64,000 nt of DNA from Brachypodius melanocephalos (lineage: Eukaryota > Chordata > Aves > Passeriformes > Pycnonotidae), in NCBI GenBank assembly GCA_013398615.1, contig VZSR01002145.1, positions 2,586,956 through 2,650,955 on the forward strand, given 5' to 3'. The notes under the pieces were generated by a model, which had not been told where the DNA came from, did not search any database, and saw nothing but the letters and a program-made list of their open reading frames with translations. Shown here piece after piece: positions 35,601 to 47,800 of this stretch (position 1 is its first letter; every line of letters starts with the position of its first letter). A program made the translations under genes and the position numbers.

Positions 35601-38600
35601 CACAGAGCTGGGATGGAAGATGGAAACTGCTAATGCAACAAGTTATTTAATTAGCAGCATAATAGCGAGTGTCCACGTATCAGTGGAGCTCTGTTTGCCA
35701 TCAATGCAGCCCATAATAGCAGCAATGCTGACACTGAGGGCAGAGCTGCTTCTCAGCAAAAGCAGATCTGTCCAGGGCTCCAGCTCTCCTGTGTCCCTGG
35801 GGAAGATCCACTGCAGGGAGATGAAGTCACCTCACGGCTGAGAATCTCATCATTTATTAAAATTTTCATTCATTTATTAAGCCAGCGCCTAAATTCCCAA
35901 TATTTGTGTCTCGTCGAAAGAGGTTTGGTGCTGAAATTTATTTTATTGCTCTGAGGGTGTGTCCTCAGAGCTGAGCTGGAATCAGATTAATTCTTTTTTT
36001 TTTTTTTTTTCCATGGATTCACTGCTGAAAGGGATCACTGGAAATCTCCCAACTCCAGGTATCCACCCTCAGTTTCTACCTTAATTATTGCTACTTATCC
36101 TAACAGCTCTGAAATCCCAGTGTTCCAGTGCCATAAAACAACCCCCTGATCCCTAAAATCCTCAGGCAAATTTAAGGAATGGTCCATTATTTTTTTTTTT
36201 CAATAAGGACTTTTTTTTTTTTTTTTTAATCCAGTTTAGTTTGGTTTTCAACGGGAGATTCTCTCATCCTCTCACATTTCTGGGCGCTGGAGCCAAGAAA
36301 AATCCTCATTTTCCAAGATTCCCCCAAAAAATGCTGGAGTATCACGAAGCACGGTGGAAATCCAACATTAATATAATGCAATTCTGCATTTGAAGAGAGG
36401 AGACTGTGGGTGGAGTTTCCCTGCCTGCCTGAGCTCCAATCCTTGCCCATTCCAAGGATGAGGAAAACTGCAGGGCACAAACTCCTGCAGGGATGTGCTG
36501 CTGGCTGCCAGACACTACAGCTCCCCTAAAACAAATGTGAAGCCCTCAGACAGCATTTCCTGCTACTCTAAAATAGAAATTATCCTCAGAAACTCTTCTC
36601 TCCCCAAAGGTAGCAGGTGGGAAAAGCCCCCCTGCATCGCCCCCATATTTTTGTGTGATTAAATTACAGATTAAAGCAGAGCTCTGGGTTGTTCCTGGGA
36701 TGCTCTTACAAGGATAAATCAGATTAAAACCACACACCTGCAAGAGAAATTCCCGGGGCAGCTCCTCCCAGGAGCAAGCCCTGCATTCTGCTGGAATTCT
36801 CTCCTTTTCCAACTGCTGAAACTCCAGGGAGGGCTGGGACCTCACCAGCTCCAGTTGTTCAGGATTTGCAGCAGTTGCAGCAAAAACCCTGATGATTCAA
36901 CTGTCCTTCATCCCTGGCAGCTCCCTGGATAATAAATGGGAACAATATTTTATTTATGCCCAGGTCATCAATTCTAAGGCAGAGGAAGCAGCAGATGAAA
37001 GCAGAGCTGTTTCCCTGAAGAAAGTGATGGATTAGAAAAATCCATTTTTACCCTGTTCCTCCTCCTTGACAGGGAATTCTAAACTCTTTGTGATTTATTA
37101 CCTTTTTCCTTCTTTTTTTTTTTTTTTTTTTCCTGGAACAGAATGAAATATTTTAAAAATCACCCAGCAGTTAATTGCTGTATAAACACAATTATGCAAG
37201 GAGGTACAAATTACCTCGGGCTTGTTCTATTAAACAACCATATCCTGACGAAATAAAACAACCTGATCCCGACTCTCTTCAATCCCATAATGGACAGGAG
37301 GATTTGAGGGAACACTTGTAGGGTAAATCCCAGAGGAAGCAATTCCACGGGCCAGAAGGATCTAATTTAGGTGGCTGCATTATGGAACGGGCACCACAAA
37401 TTCTCATTACCCGGCTCGGATTTCACATCCTGACGTTTCCTCGCAAAGGGCAGCGGTTGTTTGTTTATTCTCTCCCAAACACGGAGCTGAAGGGCTCAAA
37501 TAACAACCTCAGAGCCTCTTGGCTCCCTGGAAAGGGTTCTGGGGATGGATTTGGTTGGAAAAGGCGAATGGAGGCTGCATCTCCTGCTGGAGGAAAAGAG
37601 CCACTGAAGAGTTTTGATAACACAATTGTTCTCCTGAACACCCAAACCCTCCCGACCTGCATTGAATTTTAAACTCCATGGAAGCCAAGAATCACAAGGT
37701 GCCTTCCCCCATCACGTTCGCAGCGGAGAAATGGGGAGCTAAAAAAACTCTTTAATGACTTTTCCCGGAGCTGCTTTGCTGTTTATCACTTACTGCTTGA
37801 ACTCCGATCCTCGCAATTAAGAGCGAGCTCTGAATAATGCCTGGAAGTGGCAAATTCATCAGGGAACAAGAACTGGAGAGCAGGATCCAAAAGCTACTGT
37901 GGACAGCTTCTAGAAATGTGCACGAAATTGATAAATCTGGTGCATGAAGAGCTCGGAGCAAATAAATGAACAGAAGATTTCTGTGCAGTGCTGAGCCAGT
38001 GAGACCGATACAATTATGAGATGCGTGAGCTGAAAAGATGCTGCTGCAGAGTCTGAGGCTGCAGCAGTGAGAGCAGCTCTGTTTCCATCCCTCAAAAAGG
38101 TATTAAAATGCTAAGAATGTAGAAGAGAACAGCAAAAATTAGGTGAAACTGGAAAAAATATCAGATTGCACCGTGACAGAGCTGAATCTGTTTATTCTGT
38201 CTAAAAAGTGATCCAGAGTGACTTTGGTTCCTGCAGACCTTTTCTAAGGAGGAGAGAAGGGACAGGAGATGTATTTTATTAGCAAAAGAAATAAAATAAT
38301 GGCCAATGATGGGAAGCACAAGTCAGACAAATCAAATTCAAAGTCTCTGATTTTTAATAGTAAGGATGATTAACCACTGGGAAAAAAAAAATGACCTAAG
38401 GGAGCAGTGAATTTCCCCTCTTGAAGCCTTCAAATGGAGACTAAATGCTTTTCCTGCAAGAATTGCTGCAATCCTGGTGAAACCCACTGGCCCATGCCCC
38501 AGAGGAGGTCAGGTGTGATGATGTGATGGCTCCTCCTGACCTTAAGAGTTCATTACTGTGGAGCTGGGAACTTCAATTCATATTTGGGAAGGAACGTGAT

Positions 38601-41600
38601 CTACTTTAAAGCAAGAATAAAACCTGTGGAATGAAAAATAAGAACTTCACCCTTGGGAAGGGAATACCCATCTCACCTCACTAGTTTTTCCTGTGATGGA
38701 AATGCAGGATTTTCATCAGACACTTTTTCCATTAGGTTAAAGATTGCCACGTTGTAATTTTAAATTTATTGTTCTACCTTGCGTGCATGTTGCCCCCACC
38801 CAGCAAATAACTTCACATCTCCAAAGTGAACTGAACTACAAATATCAGCTGCTTCCTGAGAAGTAAAGAACATCAAACACTGCCTTGTCCACGTGAAAGA
38901 AAGAAAAAGGAAAGAAAAGCAGAGAGCCAAACCAAAAAACCCAACAACTGCTGCTCCTTTCACCTGGATGTGGTGCACCAAATGCTGCCAAGCAGCTGAA
39001 TTCACCCACAGAAGCACCAAAGCCTCAAAATCCTTTTCAGATCCTCCAGATGCAACATGGAGCAAAGTTTGCTGCTTTCGGCGAGCCATAAATCTCACCA
39101 AGAGCTGCTGAAGCACCAGGCTCAGGCTCCAGCAGCCAGCAAAGAGAGAGGCCACAAGGATTGGGAGGGAATTTTCCTGATCAACCTCCCAACTCCCGAC
39201 TGAGAAGATCAAAAAGAGCTCCTAAGTGCTCCCTCATTAACAACCCGGCCCCAAATGAGAGTCTCAGGCACACAGGAGTGGCTCGATTTTTCCTAAATTC
39301 TCAGCGCTGGAGGAGCTGCAGCCTTTTGTGCTGAAGAATTTCCCATTCATGTTCAGCTGAGGTTCCATGCAGACATCAAAGGAAAACATTAAACTTCCCC
39401 GGCAAGCCTCGGGCTAACTTCAGAGGATCCATCACTGAGTAATGTTTAGCAGTTGGATCACAGTAATTCACGGAAAAAAAAGAAACTGCAGGACGCCCAC
39501 AAGACATTCTCTACATATTTCCATAATCAGGGACATTTCTGCTGAATTACTGCTCACATAGCACAAAAAAAAAAATCAGCACCCAAGACACTCAAGTGGC
39601 ATCTTTGGCCTGGATCTTTCTGCTCTTGTTCCCATCTTCCTTTAAGGGCATGTGGATTCCAACAGAAAGAGTTGGAATAGCTCAGAGTAGGTAGAAATCA
39701 GCACCACCCCTGCCAGTTTGAGAAATTTGTTCAACTTTACCTTGTTAAATGTCTATTTTGTTGGCTGTTCCCCTCAGGCCCCACTAGAAAATGATGTAAA
39801 AGGCACATCTGTCAAAAAAAAAAACCTCCTGTGCCTCCTTCCTGGAGACATTGATTATGGAATATATATTTTTCTTAAACATTCTAAAAGCCATGGGATG
39901 TCGTGCCTGTAACAAGAAGTACTTTTCACTTATTTTTTTGGCATTGAGATATGCTTTTTTAAGTACAGTTGTCTGGCACGGTGATTTTGTTTTCACATCA
40001 AAATCAAAGAGGATTGGGACACCCTGTACTAATTTGGAGGAGCAGACAGGACCTGCTCCAAAATCTTCCAAGCAGACTGGACGAAGCAGCAGCATTTCAG
40101 GTGGGGAAAAGGAGGAACAAAAGACATCCAGTGACTTCTTCAAGGTCACACAAGAATCTGTTGCAGGGCAGGGTTTGAGTTCCCAAAGTCTCAGCCCACT
40201 TAGGCACTGGAAAAAGCAGTGAAACAAGAGTATGTACTAAATTTGGCACAGCCTTTTAAATGATGCATTGCTCCAAGGGAACAAGAACCTCCACTCATGC
40301 TAAGCCAGACACCAAAGGAACACAGAAAGGAAAACTACTCACTCCACCCAATTTATCTGATCACCTTAATATTTCCTAAGTCAATAAGGCCTTTCTTGGC
40401 CAGACAGTCCAACCTACAATTTAGATCTTGTTACAAAATCAGACCCACTAAACCACTTTCTCCCTGAGGCTGCAGGAGATAAAAGGCCAAGTAAGCAACA
40501 TTTTGGTAACCGGCTTCATGTAACAGCTTTGGATTTTCTTAAAAGCCTCAGCATCGATTGTTTTCTTTAAATAGCAATGGTTTATTGAGAAGCTTTCTAC
40601 ACCTTTTAAAGCACAAGGTTTTCCTGAAGTAGAGAAGGGAGCAAAAACTGTCCTGCCAAGGCATATTTGTCAAAGAGTTTTGGATACCTGGTGCTGGCAA
40701 AAACACTTTGAAGCCAGAGTTAACTTAAACACTGGTGCTGAAGGGCTGGGAAGGGAAACTTGGGAGATGGAGAGGCAATGAAAGTATGGACTGACACAGA
40801 ACAATCCTGGGATTCAGCTCCAGCTTTGTTCCATCCAACAGCTCGAGCCAGTGCTGCAACTTGTGAGCATCCAAAGGAGCTCAAAGCTCCTGGAGTGCAG
40901 AGCAGCCCAGCTCTGGTGTGGTCTCTGCACAGCTCGGGGCAAAATGAGCAGAGGAATTCATTTCATGGAGGCAAATCAGCAGCACCCTGCTGTTACACTA
41001 AAGGCTGTTTTGTGGGAAATGTTTCTAAGGATGGTGTCACTTTTGGATCTGAGGGGCACGGTCAGGTTCAGGATGAGCTGCAGCACAGCCTGAGGAACGC
41101 TCCTGCTTCTGCAGAATCTCCCACTCCCTTTTCCATCCTCGTTCCTCCCTGTTCCTCTGCCACGTTTTCATGTGGAAAAAAAGCACCACAACTGCAGTGC
41201 CTGGTTCAGGGATGTGAACACAAGGCTGTGATGAAAGAACTGAAACATCTCCCTGAGGCCTTCTGCAAACTGAACTCGAAGAGATTAAAAAGCCACTATT
41301 TAAGTTTGCCTGGGAAAGTTCCTCCACATTTGGAAGCCCCTTGAGGCAGGGACTGCCCTTCTGCTCTGTCCAACAGCCACTTGTACAAGCCACGATTGCA
41401 CAACTACTTTTATAAGGTTCCCAATTATACAAAGAATGTGTTTTTATTCATGTTTACAACCCTGAGAAACAAAACCCTGAAACCCCAAACCCTTTGCATT
41501 CAAATTCCATGACCTGCCAGTGGCTGCACCAGCGATGTGGTCCCAACTATTAATTTACACCGTGGTCTAGAATGAACTTTTAGAAGGAGCAGATCCCAGA

Positions 41601-43040
41601 GAACACTGGAGTTAACATTTCCAGAAGCCACATTGTGCTTCCCTCCTTTCCCTCTCCTGTCCATATTTTAGCAGTCAGCATTCCTGGGCAGTTTCTGCCT
41701 GCCTTGGGCTAGAAACTCAAATTCCAAGCAGTTGGCAGCACTGGCATTGCCCTGCTGGAAGCTACTTAACCTGCAAAGCTGGCTGCATTGGAGCATGGAC
41801 ATGGAACAAGGAGGGGAAGGAAGCATCAAAGGTGAAAGCACTGGGAATGCACAGCCTTGTTTTTCCCTGGCTGGAGACCAGCTGTGTCAAGAAACAAAAG
41901 CAGAGCACAGACTGTAATCTACTGTAAAAAGAGCAAGTAAACCAAGCATCTTTCCTCAGCCTGTAAAGCACCTTCTGTGTCCCAAATAAAAATCCAGGAA
42001 GTCACTGCCCCATCTCAACTGGGCACAGGAGCCTGGAGTCACCCAGCTGGCCCAAAAGGTGAAGCAATTTCACCTCCAGGGCACAGATGCTGCCACACTT
42101 CCATTTCCAACCCCTCTCCATGGGGCACAGCTCCTCTGCCCCTGGTGATCCCAGGCTGCTCCAAGCAGCTGAACTATTCAATCTGCACACACAGAGCTCA
42201 CAGCACCATTTCCACTCAGCTCAGCTCATAAATCTCTGGCTGTGCCTGTTTTTTCTGAACACAGATTTTATAAGCTGAATAAACTTTACGGAATAGTTAT
42301 TCCAAGGCAGCCGAGACCTGGGAACTCGATGCCTGACCACAGCCAGGCACTGCAGGCTCCAGCAGACACTGGGAAAGTTTAGTCTTCCCCACTTCAGAAC
42401 AAGCTCCTCTTACTGGCCTGCTCCTTCTGCATCAAAACACTCACCGGCTGTGAGAGCTTTTAATTTAGCTTATCCCAACACCCCTCAAGAGTTGGAAGGG
42501 ACTCATCAGGACCACCGAGTCTGCCTCCAGCACAGGATACCCCAACAATCCCACCCTGTGCCCGAGAGCTTTGTCCAAATGCTTCTTGAATTCAGACAGT
42601 CTTGGTGCTGTGACCAAACCCTGGGGAGCCTCTTTCCAGTGCTCAACCACCCTCGGGGTGAAAACCTTTTCCTGATTTCCAACTAAACCTCCCCTGACTC
42701 AGCTCCAGCCATTCCCCGGTCAAGAGAGTGAAGAGATCAGGATGTGAGGTACTGTGAGGATGCTGAAGACCCTAAGCAGTTCAAACAAAACCAGCAGCTC
42801 ACAAATAGATCCTTTGGGCTGAGAGCTCATTTTCCAAGGGAAAAGGCAGCTGGATAAGGCCAAGCACTTCCACAGCCACTGATGCTCACCCTGAGGGAAC
42901 CGTCTGCTCCAGGGAGCACCTACCTTGGAAATGAGCTCATCGTGGTTGGCCAGGTGAGCCCTGCAGTGAATGCAGCTGTAGGTCCTGTGGCACGAAGGCA
43001 GATATGCCTGGAAAGTCTTGGACCTTGTCATCTTCACCAT
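26589..43040 (-). CDS. YPEL2: Yippee-like 2, small zinc-binding protein (complete, four coding exons)
   Basis: The coding exons 43040-42924, 28797-28754, 28019-27911 and 26678-26589 join in phase to 119 residues, the usual YPEL1-4 length. The Yippee zinc motif is complete: C23-x2-C26 (CIHC), C79-x2-C82 (CENC), then GWKY. The paralogue call rests on R6, S16, the KEGKYIIEL tyrosine and the final aspartate (NGWD); YPEL1 has K6, N16, F and E as I recall. YPEL proteins are nuclear or centrosome-associated and implicated in cell-cycle and stress responses, but their biochemical role is poorly defined. The residues match human YPEL2 as I remember it throughout, implying strong purifying selection. 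The start MVKMTRSK is the family start, although its Kozak context is only moderate (C at -3, G at +4). Introns are 14.1 kb, 0.73 kb and 1.23 kb. Confidence 0.97.
26679..27910. other. YPEL2 intron 3
   Basis: The intron holds the 21-bp minisatellite at 26842-27044; otherwise it is unremarkable. Confidence 0.85.
26842..27044. repeat. 21-bp minisatellite in YPEL2 intron 3
   Basis: About ten head-to-tail copies of a unit of the form aatctgaaatcctgcttctg+g. Early copies read gaaatcc; later copies shift to taaatcatg, showing an ordered divergence along the array. One copy near 26990 is shortened. Confidence 0.92.
27911..28019 (-). CDS. YPEL2: YPEL2 coding exon 3
   Basis: 109 bp. Acceptor gtcccAG|AGTGAAC, donor ATAT|GTGAGT. 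It encodes [26 protein letters not shown] and TTLGWKY, including the second zinc-binding pair (C79, C82). Confidence 0.97.
28020..28753. other. YPEL2 intron 2
   Basis: Short intron of 734 bp. No repeat or gene recognised. Confidence 0.8.
28754..28797 (-). CDS. YPEL2: YPEL2 coding exon 2
   Basis: 44-bp micro-exon encoding [14 protein letters not shown] plus two bases of a valine codon. Acceptor ccttccAG|TCCTTC, donor CCGT|GTGAGT. Confidence 0.97.
34143..34403 (+). repeat. Copy A of a 260-bp direct duplication
   Basis: It begins gctctgaaatcccagt and ends at a catta boundary shared with copy B at 36106-36370. Shared internal blocks include tcctcaggcaaatttaagga, gggagattctctcatcctct and tctgggcgctggagccaag. 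The flanking sequences on both sides are unrelated. Confidence 0.9.
36106..36370 (+). repeat. Copy B of a 260-bp direct duplication
   Basis: Same orientation as copy A, about 1.96 kb downstream of it. The copies differ by scattered substitutions (for example ggacatccagcatta versus ggaaatccaacatta), by single-base indels and by expanded T-tracts, so the event is not recent. It may be a local duplication or two insertions of an unrecognised dispersed repeat. Confidence 0.9.
38285..38560 (+). mobile_element. Ancient L3/CR1-type LINE 3' end
   Basis: The block contains gattaaccactggga, then cttgaagccttcaaatgg followed by agactaaatgc, gccccagaggaggtcagg and gctcctcctgaccttaa. It matches the ancestral amniote CR1/L3 tail order (taaccactggaa, cttgaagtcttcaaatcaag, caggaggtcagactagatga, cttctggccttaa). 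It is diverged and its 5' limit is soft. Confidence 0.72.
40095..40205 (+). mobile_element. MIR-like ancient SINE
   Basis: It contains gtgacttcttcaaggtcaca followed by caagaatctgttgcagggca, then gggtttgagttcccaaagtc. This is the MIR core order: agtgacttgcccaaggtcac, ggcagagc, gggattcgaacccaggtc. Confidence 0.72.
42477..42722 (-). mobile_element. CR1 LINE fragment, antisense on the plus strand
   Basis: It reads gagttggaagggactcatca, then ccaaatgcttcttgaattca, agtgctcaaccaccctcggg and gtgaaaaccttttcctgatt. This is the CR1 tail in reverse complement. It ends about 200 bp downstream (in gene direction) of YPEL2 coding exon 1. Confidence 0.88.
42924..43040 (-). CDS. YPEL2: YPEL2 coding exon 1
   Basis: 39 codons from ATG. 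It encodes [27 protein letters not shown] and NHDELISK, ending at AAG|GTAGGT. It holds the first zinc-binding pair (C23, C26). The frame remains open upstream of the ATG to at least 43259, but family conservation begins at this methionine. The exon probably extends into 5' UTR, with candidate acceptors ctgcccAG (exon from about 43205) or caccgcAG (about 43240). Confidence 0.97.
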
Positions 43041-44324
43041 TGGAGCCACGGAGCGCTGGCTGAAGTCGGGGGTGGCCCAGGAGGCGCTCCCGCAGGACGG
43101 GTCGCACGGGAAACACCGGAACACGCAGGTAAAGGCCGTGGTTTGGCAGGGGAGGGGTGTGTGGGGCAGGCTCCACACGCTGCTGATGCTCCACACGAAG
43201 AGATCTGGGCAGGGGAAGCAGGGGAGTTCACAGAAACCTGCGGTGGAAAACACACACAAGGCTCAGCTGCAGAGGTGACAGCGCTGTCCCGGCCCGTGGG
43301 GGCATTTAGGGTTGGATTTAGGAACAGGAGACAGGAGTGATGCCTGGGGATTCGATCAGGAGCACAGATATTTTTTTCACTTGCTGGCTGCCCTCACACC
43401 TCCCTGCTGCTGCTATCTCCACTCATTCCTCCAGCTCTGGAAATGACTGCAGAGGTGTGAGGATGATTCCCATCAAGGCTGGTCTCCCAAACCCCTCTGG
43501 GGAACTCTGTCAGCCAGGGAGAAAGTGGGGAGCAGAGCCAGCCCTGCTGTCCCCTGTGTGACTCACTGCTGTGACACCCCAGAAGCCCACAGGAAAGAGG
43601 AGAGCTGGATCTGGGTTTTCTGAGCCACCAGCTAAGGCCATGAGTCACCAAATCAGTTTTTCTCTTCATTCTGCCCTACTTTCCACATGGGAAATGCAGG
43701 ATTCCTTCATTACGCTCTCCTTTATAGCTCCCTGCAAGCTCTGTGGGTAGAAGCTATTCTATAAACTGCACTCTAGTATTTTATTTTTTTTTATCTGAAC
43801 ATCTGACAGCAGCCAAAGCAAGGCACAGCCTCTGCAGACTACTCCTGATAGCAAGAGACACAGTTAAAAACCCTGTTCAGGATGGAAACACCATTTTACA
43901 CTCCAACATCATCTGACAGCACCTGCAAGGCAGCTCAAGTCTGGGTCTCTTTTTTGTTGACAGAAATGGAGTTTTCAGATCCCACACCTATAAAAGTCTT
44001 TACCAGCTACAAGTGTTCCTTTTGAGGATGGAAAAGCAGAAAGGATGCAGCTCCCCTCCCTCCCGGATCCATGGTGTGCATGCACGCTCTGCAAATTAAT
44101 CATGAACTCTGGCTGCTCCTCCCAGGAGGATTTTCCTTTCCAGAAAACATGTGATTCTGCTCAGTTTCTGAGCCTGCACTTTGTGTGTCAAACATGGAAC
44201 AACACCAAGCTTCCCAGCACCACCATCCACTCCCAAAATAAAGAAAACAAGGAATAACACCTTAGGCATCCACAAAACTCTACCTTCAACACCTTCCCCA
44301 AGCCTTGTCATGGTTGACAAAGCA

Positions 44325-44530
44325 GATTGAAGGTGTCCAAGCCATGGGCAGGGATATCTTCCACTGTCCCAGGGTGTTCAGAGCTCTGTCCAGCCTGGCC
44401 TTGGACACTTCCAGGGATGGGCCACCCTGTGCCAGGCCTCCCCATCCTCACATGGAAGGGTTTTTTGGTGATACTTCCCCCAAATCCTGTCACTCTCTGC
44501 TCCTGTAAATGGTCCCTCTCCCTCTGTCTG
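44325..44530 (-). mobile_element. CR1 LINE fragment, antisense on the plus strand
   Basis: It contains gtccagcctggccttggaca followed by cttccagggatgggccaccc, then gtcactctctgctcctgtaa and atggtccctctccctct. This is the classic CR1 3'-UTR/ORF2 end order in reverse complement. Confidence 0.9.
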
Positions 44531-44734
44531 GTACCACAGGGACCATGAGCACACACACTGCTCAACAGGAGGCAGAATCCAATAAAACAACAGGATACCC
44601 ACTTTTTCCCTTTTTTTTCTGAAATATTTTTCTTCTGCTCTCCAGGAGACAGCTCCCTCACAGTCAAATGGGGAAAAAAAAAAGCATCTTGCTCATCAGG
44701 CAAACTGCTGATAAAGCATATCCATCATGATCAT

Positions 44735-44820
44735 AACAGTCAGCACTTCCACAGCAGTGCTCATCCCTGAAGCTTTTTGCAAATATCAACTGATCAGATT
44801 AACCTTTTCCAATTAAAGTT
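44735..44820 (+). mobile_element. MIR-like SINE, 5' half
   Basis: It contains agcacttccacagcagtgct followed by catccctgaagctttttgca and aatatcaactgatcagatta. This resembles the first half of MIR-type elements (gcacttt...catccc.aa.gc.ctttgcaaa.att). The 3' body is missing or unrecognisable. Confidence 0.5.
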
Positions 44821-47800
44821 ACAGCCACAGCTAAGCAGGACCATCCTGACACAGAAGGGTTCATTTCCCAGCTTGTGAGGAACTCACATCTCTCTTGTCC
44901 AGTCCCAATTGGGTTTTGCCAGGAATTTACCTGGGCACTGGTTGCTCCACAGCTGCAGCTCTGGATTTCAGCATGATTTGCCTTTTACACTAATCAGAGA
45001 AGGAAGATAAATCAGTCTTTACCTGCCCCAGTTCTCTGTGTGCACCAGAATTTTGTCAGAACTGAGTTTTGCTTTAGTCAGCATTGTTTTCCTGTCCAAG
45101 GTGAGAAGCACTCAAGGATTGCAGCCTAAATTTGCAGGAGGGCAGAAATCAGATGTAAACCAAAGCAGAATCCTCATTTTCTGCTGATAAAAAAACCATC
45201 CCCAAATTGCAGGGCCCTGATTGAGCAGCTGATGTGTTTTATCCCTGCCCTAAGAAATGCCAGAACCTGAAATCTGTGATCCAAATACAACTGGGATGCC
45301 AAGGCACTGTCTGGAGACAGATTCCCTTGGAGGAAAGCACAAGGAAGGACTGGCAATCATTTCACCTGATTCCTGAATGACAATCAAAGCTGTCTCTAAA
45401 CCTTACACTTGATCTGTGATTAAATGGTGCAATCCTCTCTCACCTTCACTTCAGCATGGATCAGCAAAATAATCAATCACCACTTCCATCCTGCCGTGCC
45501 AAACTTTCCTTTCCTGATCAGCTGGAGGAGGTATCCACAGGCACCTCCAGAGCTCAGTGGAGAGATAAATAAAGCCCAACCAGAATAATATCACAGCAAT
45601 CCTTTAATTTGTTATTTGCTGACCCCTCTGTCCAAACCTGCTAAGCATCAATGCTCCAGAACAATGAATAAAGCAGGAAATACTACAGCTGCATTTATCT
45701 GACACAGCAATGAACACACACAGGAATTATCTGCTGCACACAGCTTTCTGCAAAAGCAGTTCAGGAGCATTCATTTATTTGACCTCGTAACACACTGAAC
45801 ATCAGCAAAAAACATTTGACCTTTTAAAAGCAGACAAAAAAATATTCAGGCGAGATGATATCAGAGGAACTGCAATTCTCGTTCTCAGGGCTGTGCTGAG
45901 AAGGCAAACTCGATCTCTCTGCTTCAGGCAGGGCAGAGAATAAAGATTTGTGAGCCAAGATCTTGGTGGGAAGCCTTGTTAAGAAAACGCCTTGAATAAA
46001 AAACTTCAGATAAGCTCAGCTATGGCAGCTATAATTTATCAAGACACCACTTTCACACAGTCTGATCACATGTGCATTGTCTACCAAGAGCTCTGTCCTC
46101 ATCAAAGTGTGGGAGAGGAGGGAAAACCTACAGGACATGCATTCTGATACCCTCCAAGCACAGCCAGCAGCTTGTAAAGACCAATTTCTGTCTTAAATAT
46201 CATTTTGAAATGTATTTAGTGGCTCCCAGCAATGCAAAACCCAACCCCCTTGGATTTTTCATGTCCTAATGACAACTACATTTGAATTAGGAGACGATTA
46301 CCAGCTAACAGTGCATTTGTTCTGCTGCAGAACAAAGGCACCAGGATGAATTTGGGCTGTGCCTCTGGTTTTCAGAATGATGAGTTCATGTTCATCAGCA
46401 TCACAGGCAGTGGGCAGCAATGGAGTCATTCCACTCACTTTAGAACAGAACAAAAGGAGGTTTGTTCACTTTATCATCGTGCCCAGGACTGTCAGAGATG
46501 AGTATCTGTCACCAACAATATCATCCATTATTTTTCTTTCCTCATTCAAGAGAAATTTATCTCTGGGATGCACTCACTCAATTCAATGGAAGAGAAATTC
46601 GTGCCTATTAATTCATGCACAAAAAGTCAGAAAGCTGGTTTAGACAAAAGGAAGGAATTCTAAAGGGAAAAGCTTCCAACATCATTTATTGTGGGTTATC
46701 AGTGACAGAATCAGCTGAATGTTTTGCTTGCCTGCACTGGGTGTGTTGGGCTGTCCTGCTTCATCCTGCTGAGTTCTGAGCAGACATCAGCATCCTGATG
46801 GAAGAATCACCACGCACATTTTGCCATTTGGGCAATTTTTGGTTCAGAATCCACCCTCCACCTGTGGGTGTCCAACACCCACTTTCCACACGAAGCTGTC
46901 AGCAATTCAGGAAACACAAAAAAAGGGAGGAAGTCTGTGCCAAGCACTCGCCAGACAAGGCCACTGCGTGTACAAGTCCATATGCCAGAGAACAAAACCA
47001 TCACACACAAGCCTAATTTTGAATAAAATCCATTTGCAATGCAGCTCAGATGCAAATGTTCACTGTGGCAGGACAAACAACAGGTTTGTTGGGTCTGAGA
47101 GTTTGTTTTATGGATTATTCCATTTTAAAGATAAACTTCAGCCTGTGAAATGCTATAGAAAGCTGTTTGCAGCAGTTCTGAAATCATCCAGATATTTGGA
47201 AACCCAACCTTTCTCCTTTGGTGGGTCTCATTAATATAGAAAGAGTTTGAAATCTGCTGATTGCCAGTGCAAGGAAAGCACAAGAGGATTTGGGGATGGA
47301 AATTTTTCTGTGTCTAAGCTGTGGCAGCCTGGGTTGCTCCAGGCTCTCAGCAGGATTCTAAAAAAATTCTCAAGGTAAGTTCAGCCACTTACCAGGGTTT
47401 TCTTGACAAAAACTGCCTTGATATTCCTTAAAGCAGCTTGAAGGAAGAAGGCTGATCTCCAATTGGAGTTAGGGTTTGATGCCCTGATTTGCTTCCCTAA
47501 GGAACAGAAGTTATCAGAGTGCCAGGTGTTGGACCCCCAGAGACACCTGGCACTGCTAAAGGAGCATTTCCTACTCTGATGGTGACAAAATATCCTGGTT
47601 TGGGGCAGTTCTGGAGATCCACAGCTCTGGGGAAGATGAACCAGATTGTCTGAAGGTGGGAGGGTGGGATGTACCTTGTGGAAGGCCTGGGAAGAAGGAA
47701 CAGCATCCTGAATTTAAACAGGGAACAACACAAGGAAAGCCGAGAGAGGAGCTGGAATAGCAGATGGGTGAACACAATGTGCTTCACTCCTTCAGCATCA

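Larger units (their letters stand above)
28798..42923. other. YPEL2 intron 1 (between coding exons 1 and 2)
   Basis: A 14.1-kb intron without another gene that I can support. It contains the paired 260-bp duplication (34143 and 36106), an L3/CR1-type relic (38285), a MIR-like relic (40095), a CR1 copy (42477) and A/T homopolymer tracts at 30885, 36000, 36191, 36211 and 37115. Confidence 0.75.

Noticed and set aside
42720..43259. A 179-residue single-exon protein containing the YPEL2 N-terminus
   Set aside because: It reads through the YPEL2 exon 1 donor into a CR1-bearing intron; the spliced form matches the family exactly.
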